Below are positions 6,685 to 10,219 of a DNA stretch of 10,219 bases, piece by piece. This DNA comes from Sergeia podlipaevii (taxonomy: Eukaryota > Euglenozoa > Kinetoplastea > Trypanosomatida > Trypanosomatidae): NCBI GenBank assembly GCA_030849805.1, contig JASANZ010001699.1, positions 1 through 10,219 on the forward strand. Direction: 5' to 3'. Made by a program: the position numbers and the translations under genes. Position 1 is the first letter of the stretch, and each line of letters starts with the position of its first letter. The notes beneath the pieces are model-generated. The model worked only from the letters and a program-made list of their open reading frames with translations, was not told where the DNA came from and searched no databases.

Positions 6685-7899
6685 ATGTCTGTGCAACTGG
6701 AACCCTACCCCGATGTATCGTGGTGGCACTATCTTAGGAACATGCCTTCGCTCTACCGTTGCTCCCATAGTCGTGACTTTGTAGACATGAACCCTGATCT
6801 CCCCGTCTATGCTACCGTGTTGTACCTGCTGGCGGTGTTCTACCTGCCAGGGCACCTCGCCAAGCACAAGAAAGTGTATAAACTCAAGTGGGTCGTGGCG
6901 GGGTGGAACTTGTTTCTTTCTATCTTCTCCGCGCTTGGTGCCTACTATGGAGTGATGTTCGTGAGGGACTTTGTGTTTGGACACTTTAACTTCTACTCCG
7001 TCGTTTGCAAAATTCCAGATGCCCCGGCGGACGACCCGCTTCTTCGTTATGTACGCCACATTCATCACGCATCACGTGACGTCACCAATAACGACTACTT
7101 TGAGCGCATGAGCCAGAATCCACAGAAATATAGTCAGCTTCACCGCAAGTACTACGACTACGGACCATATTGCTTCTACATGGCTGCATTTACGTATCTC
7201 AAGGCACCCGAGCTGCTCGACACGGTGTTTCTCATTCTCCAAGGCAAACCAGTGTCGTTTCTTCACTGGTATCACCACATCGTGACCTTTATTTTCTGCT
7301 GGCACTCGGGTTACACCCTCTACCAAGCTGGTATTCTATTTGCCGTTATGAACTACTGCGTGCACTCGATCATGTACTTTTATTACTTTCTCGTCATGAT
7401 GGGGCTGCGCATGAAGATCAGGCCCTTCGCGCCGTGCATCACGGTGCTGCAGTGCCTACAGATGTTCATCGGCATGGGGATCACCGTCTACACGTACCTC
7501 CAGCACTGGCTGGGCCCAAACAAGCAGACAACGTACTTCTACAACGTCTCACGCCCAATCTGTGCTGTGGTGCACTATTCATTTTGTCAGTGCGCACATT
7601 ACTTAAAGTTTGAGTCCCTCCCTAACAAAGAAAGCGTGCCAGCGTTCCACATGGAGGACTACTTTTATGGATGTCGCGCAGACACCACCGGCATGCGCAT
7701 GGGCATGATGATGTACGGTAGCTACTGCGTTCTCTTCGTCGTGCTCTTCAAGGAGTTGTATCTCGACAAGCGTGTGAAGAAGCGCAGCCTGGTGCTGGCT
7801 CGCAAGGAGCAGGCGAAGCGAGAGCTTGAGCGCAGCCGCAAACTTGGGGAAAGTAAGAAGCTGCTTATTATTTCTATGGAAAACGGGGAAAAGTTTTAA
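6685..7899 (+). CDS. ELO: ELO-family fatty acid elongase B, long form with two loop insertions
   Basis: A 404-aa elongase, well above the roughly 260-340 aa usual for the family. Core motifs are intact: KAPE at 173-176 with DT at 179-180, HWYHH at 194-198, NYCVH with His227, and TVLQCLQ at 253-259. An in-frame TAA 12 bases upstream fixes ATG 6685 as the first possible start. Compared with elongase A, about 47 extra residues lie between TM2 and KxPE (within 96-160), and another 40-50 between TM6 and TM7 (within about 274-335). Both loops are predicted to face the ER lumen. The second contains Cys293, 301, 303 and 330 and the sequon N287-V-S. The C-terminus (361-392) is a basic, Arg/Lys/Glu-rich helix-like tail without a KKxx ending, unlike A. 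It shares near-identical DNA blocks with elongase C. Its substrate is unknown. Confidence 0.95.
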   Translation: MSVQLEPYPDVSWWHYLRNMPSLYRCSHSRDFVDMNPDLPVYATVLYLLAVFYLPGHLAKHKKVYKLKWVVAGWNLFLSIFSALGAYYGVMFVRDFVFGHFNFYSVVCKIPDAPADDPLLRYVRHIHHASRDVTNNDYFERMSQNPQKYSQLHRKYYDYGPYCFYMAAFTYLKAPELLDTVFLILQGKPVSFLHWYHHIVTFIFCWHSGYTLYQAGILFAVMNYCVHSIMYFYYFLVMMGLRMKIRPFAPCITVLQCLQMFIGMGITVYTYLQHWLGPNKQTTYFYNVSRPICAVVHYSFCQCAHYLKFESLPNKESVPAFHMEDYFYGCRADTTGMRMGMMMYGSYCVLFVVLFKELYLDKRVKKRSLVLARKEQAKRELERSRKLGESKKLLIISMENGEKF

Positions 7900-8000
7900 A
7901 ATTGCAAGTGTGTGTGTTTGTGTGTGTTTGTTTGTGCGTTCTGTAGTTAAGGGTACTTCATGTGATTACTTTTTCATTCTACTATTACTTTTATTATTAT

Positions 8001-8037
8001 TATTTTCTTTTCTCTCATTCCTCTTGCTTTGCTACAG
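8001..8037 (+). promoter_or_regulatory. Orphan acceptor-like site in the elongase B 3' flank
   Basis: A T/C-rich tract ends in GCTACAG, AG at 8036-8037, about 140 bases after the stop of elongase B. The next ATG (8068) opens a 38-codon frame to 8184 that runs through a TA microsatellite and is probably not coding. Confidence 0.3.
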
Positions 8038-8144
8038 TTCGCGGTGGCAGCCTAAGTACATACAGACATGCACCACACATATATTCATTCGCTGCTTACT
8101 CGTTCATCCTGTTCATCTGGCAGCGCCATTCATGAGTCCATAGC

Positions 8145-8164
8145 ATATATATATATATATATAT
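8145..8164. repeat. AT microsatellite
   Basis: A 20-base pure AT run, one of four similar TA/AT runs between elongases B and C. Confidence 0.9.
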
Positions 8165-8325
8165 GGATTTGGGCATCAGTATGAGGAAGAAAAAAAAAGC
8201 ATCAACAGAATATAAGCAGAAGAGAACTAGAATGAACCTATTTTTTTTTTCGTGTGTGCGTGGTTTTATATTGTGAAACATTGTCGGTTTTCTTTGTTTC
8301 ATAATTTGATTTATTTTTTCTATTA

Positions 8326-8440
8326 CTCTCTCTCTCTCTCTTTTTTCGATTATGTGGACAGATATTTAATTGGGTTTCTTCTTTTTTTTTTTTCTTCCCT
8401 CCTTCTTGTACACACCTTATATATATATATATATATATAT
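8326..8440. repeat. CT and TA microsatellites
   Basis: (CT)n at 8326-8340 and a 23-base TA run at 8418-8440 flank a T-rich stretch. Confidence 0.85.
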
Positions 8441-8721
8441 ACACGCACATTTATGTATACGCCCAATTTTATGATTATTATTATGAGTTATCATTACAAC
8501 TATATAACTTCTCTCGCTTTTTTTCCCGTTTCAATGCTCTTTTGCCCTTGGTCTTTTTTTATTGTGATTGATGGGAAAGTTTCTTTCCTGTTTTTTTTTC
8601 CTCTCGAAGTGGCCTGGCGCTTCTACTGATGCCTTTTTTTTTTTTTTAAGCGAGATCTATTTATTTTTGCTGTTTTCCCCCCTCAGTATTTACTACTACT
8701 ATTATGATGATGACTATTATT

Positions 8722-8758
8722 ATTTCTATTTTTGTTTGTTATGATTTTGTTTTTACAG
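8722..8758 (+). promoter_or_regulatory. Orphan acceptor-like site mid-spacer
   Basis: A T-rich tract ends in TTTTTACAG, AG at 8757-8758. The first downstream ATG (8808) gives only a 20-codon frame. It lies 800 bases before elongase C, so it may serve as an alternative, distal acceptor for that gene or be unused. Confidence 0.3.
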
Positions 8759-8994
8759 TGACAGCGGAACAAAAAAACTGTACCAAACGTTGAGTGAGCA
8801 AACAACATGAAACATACAAGCAACATTAAAAAAAAAAATAGCACACATGTGAAGTTACATTGTGAATAGGAACAGCATTGTCGTTGTTGATCTTCTTGTT
8901 TAAAAAAAAAAAATGTTTACCACATATGCTGGTAATGCATACGCATCCGTTTATCTTGTTGTTGCTGTTCTATTCTGAATCAGTGCAGATCCAC

Positions 8995-9018
8995 ATATAT
9001 ATATATATATATATATAT
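8995..9018. repeat. AT microsatellite
   Basis: A 24-base alternating AT run. Confidence 0.9.
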
Positions 9019-9329
9019 TACTTTCTCTTTCTACCTATCTTCTATTTTTAGTAGAGCACACGCACATACATACATATACATCATATAGAGAAAAAAAAAC
9101 AAGATTGGGAGATTGCTACTGAAGACTTTCCCTTTGGCATATTACCTGCTTTTTTGTTGTTGTTGTTGTTATTCTCTCTATTTTATAAATTTTTCCTGAT
9201 ATTTACATATTTCTTCTGTTGTTGTTGTTTTCTTTCTGTGTGGGGGGGGACTGTTGGTCTCATTTTCTCCTGCTAATCCATTCTTTCATGTGCATGTTAG
9301 AGGGCTACACATCACCCAGCGTATCTTCT

Positions 9330-9421
9330 ATTTATTTTTATTTTTTATTTTATTTTTTGGCCTTTTGCCTGGGCTCTCATTGAACACACATTATTATCTG
9401 TACACCACATTCCCTTTAAAG
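9330..9421 (+). promoter_or_regulatory. Alternative upstream acceptor for elongase C
   Basis: A T-rich tract (about 9330-9368) is followed, with no AG between, by AG at 9420-9421. Use of it would give a 5' UTR of about 140 nt. The nearer acceptor at 9552-9553 leaves only 7 nt, so this site may be the functional one. Confidence 0.35.
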
Positions 9422-9520
9422 AAAAAAAAGGTGGGGAGATACAAATACATGTAAGGGCCCTTGTGCCAAGCTCACTACAACACACATACACATACACATA
9501 CATACAGAAATACAAACGCA

Positions 9521-9553
9521 TCATTCTATTTTTTTTTTGTATCTCATTCGCAG
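9521..9553 (+). promoter_or_regulatory. Proximal acceptor of elongase C with CAG triplets
   Basis: A T tract ends in TCGCAG, AG at 9552-9553, and is followed by two more AGs in a CAGCAGCAGC run directly before the ATG at 9561. The resulting 5' UTR would be 1-7 nt beyond the spliced leader, which is short. Confidence 0.5.
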
Positions 9554-9560
9554 CAGCAGC

Positions 9561-10219
9561 ATGGTGTCTCTTGGCGAGCAGCTGTACACAGCTTTGCTCA
9601 TTCCGCAACACTTTCGCGGTACTAGTAGTCGCGTTTTCTTAGATGTCGCTCCAGACTACCCAGCATACGCAGCTGCGCTCTACCTCCTCGCGGTGTTCTA
9701 CCTGCCAGGGCACCTCGCCAAACACAAGAAGACCTACGAACTCAAGTGGATTGTGGCTGGATGGAATCTATTTCTCTCTGTTGTGTCCTTTACCGGCACA
9801 TTCTACACGACACACATGATATATGAGCTGGTCTCCGCCCGGGGTATCTATGGAGTGGCGTGCTACCCGAATGACATTACAGACTTCACCGTGCTGCCTT
9901 CAGATCTTCTCCTTCCAGATCCCATTGCTCCCAATGGTGACCACACAGTCGGTAACAATCATTTTTTCAATTGTAACCACTCCTTGTATGTCAGCGCGTT
10001 CTCGAAGACCGACGACGGTCCTGTCTTTCCTCCAAAACCTTTTGATCCCTCTAACATTCACCACTGCAACACCAACATTGGCACCTACCACACCACCGTA
10101 CTCAGCGCGAATTTTTCTGGTCCACAGGCTTTCTACGTGGCGCTGTTTATGTATCTCAAGACACCCGAGCTGCTCGACACGGTGTTTCTCATTCTCCAAG
10201 GCAAGCCAGTGTCGTTTCT
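9561..10219 (+). CDS. ELO: ELO-family fatty acid elongase C, 5' part (cut by window edge)
   Basis: The frame is open from ATG 9561 to the window end (219 complete codons). It includes TM1 and TM2, closely matching elongase B from PAYAAALY (residue 34) to WNLFLS (68-73), and the KTPE motif at 200-203 with DT at 206-207. It ends at GKPVSF, immediately before the expected histidine box. Between TM2 (to about 90) and TM3 (from about 189) is a loop of roughly 97 residues, longer than in B and far longer than in A. This loop is rich in Asn, Pro, His and Cys and carries two N-glycosylation sequons, N139-H-S and N184-F-S. Elongase topology puts it in the ER lumen. No frameshift or stop is seen. The catalytic half is outside the window, so activity is inferred from the family. 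Confidence 0.92.
   Translation, partial: MVSLGEQLYTALLIPQHFRGTSSRVFLDVAPDYPAYAAALYLLAVFYLPGHLAKHKKTYELKWIVAGWNLFLSVVSFTGTFYTTHMIYELVSARGIYGVACYPNDITDFTVLPSDLLLPDPIAPNGDHTVGNNHFFNCNHSLYVSAFSKTDDGPVFPPKPFDPSNIHHCNTNIGTYHTTVLSANFSGPQAFYVALFMYLKTPELLDTVFLILQGKPVSF

Larger units (their letters stand above)
7900..9560. other. 1.66 kb spacer between elongases B and C
   Basis: No credible gene is seen. The 3' flank of elongase B begins with a GT-rich run (7908-7936). Microsatellites follow: ATT (7991-8004), AT (8145-8164), CT (8326-8340), TA (8418-8440), AT (8995-9018), GTT (9156-9170 and 9217-9229), a G8 run (9242-9249) and CA/TACA (9478-9505). Two acceptor-like sites without long ORFs are listed separately. 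Confidence 0.75.

Noticed and set aside
6637..7068. Minus-strand ORF opposite the start of elongase B
   Set aside because: Shadow of the real + strand gene, with no recognisable domain.
6964..7200. TM2-TM3 extra segment of elongase B as a retained intron
   Set aside because: It stays in frame, has coding-like composition and lacks a pyrimidine tract or microsatellites, and introns are very rare in trypanosomatids.
7170..7613. Second + frame ORF inside elongase B
   Set aside because: Overlaps the motif-bearing frame and has no elongase or other recognisable motif.
8068..8184. 38-codon ORF after the acceptor-like site at 8036
   Set aside because: Ends within and after a TA microsatellite, so frame and length are unstable; no motif.
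9900..10199. Minus-strand ORF at the right edge
   Set aside because: It lies opposite elongase C, whose + frame is open to the edge and matches elongase B; the antisense frame is a shadow.

Overview
The window looks like nuclear DNA from a trypanosomatid (kinetoplastid protist); the genus cannot be fixed from the sequence alone. Three intron-less genes lie on the + strand with no minus-strand gene. Each is preceded by a pyrimidine tract and an AG dinucleotide, the arrangement expected of a spliced-leader trans-splice acceptor. The coding blocks are GC-balanced and non-repetitive. The spacers are AT-rich and full of T/A homopolymers and di-/trinucleotide microsatellites. No promoter, tRNA, rRNA, mobile element or CRISPR array is visible.

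Layout: 1-924, non-coding upstream spacer with T-rich tracts and several acceptor-like sites. 925-1860, fatty-acid elongase A (311 aa). 1861-6684, a 4.8 kb gene-free spacer with many microsatellites, several orphan acceptor-like modules, and a ~190-bp duplication whose two copies meet at a single N (4441), probably an assembly join. 6685-7899, elongase B (404 aa, unusually long). 7900-9560, a 1.66 kb spacer. 9561-10219, the 5' part of elongase C, cut by the window edge a few bases before its histidine-box codons.

All three genes belong to the ELO/ELOVL family of ER-membrane 3-ketoacyl-CoA synthases, which condense malonyl-CoA with an acyl-CoA in the first step of microsomal fatty-acid elongation. 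Trypanosomatids are known to carry several ELO paralogues with different chain-length preferences, and in Trypanosoma brucei ELO enzymes build fatty acids de novo from short primers. A tandem set here fits a division of labour by chain length, but the substrate of each copy cannot be read from sequence.

The most interesting biology is in the loops. B and C keep the elongase core but carry long extra segments between TM2 and TM3, and B a second one between TM6 and TM7. Both positions should face the ER lumen, and the extra segments contain N-glycosylation sequons and cysteines. B and C also share short blocks of nearly identical DNA inside otherwise divergent sequence, which suggests gene conversion within the array.
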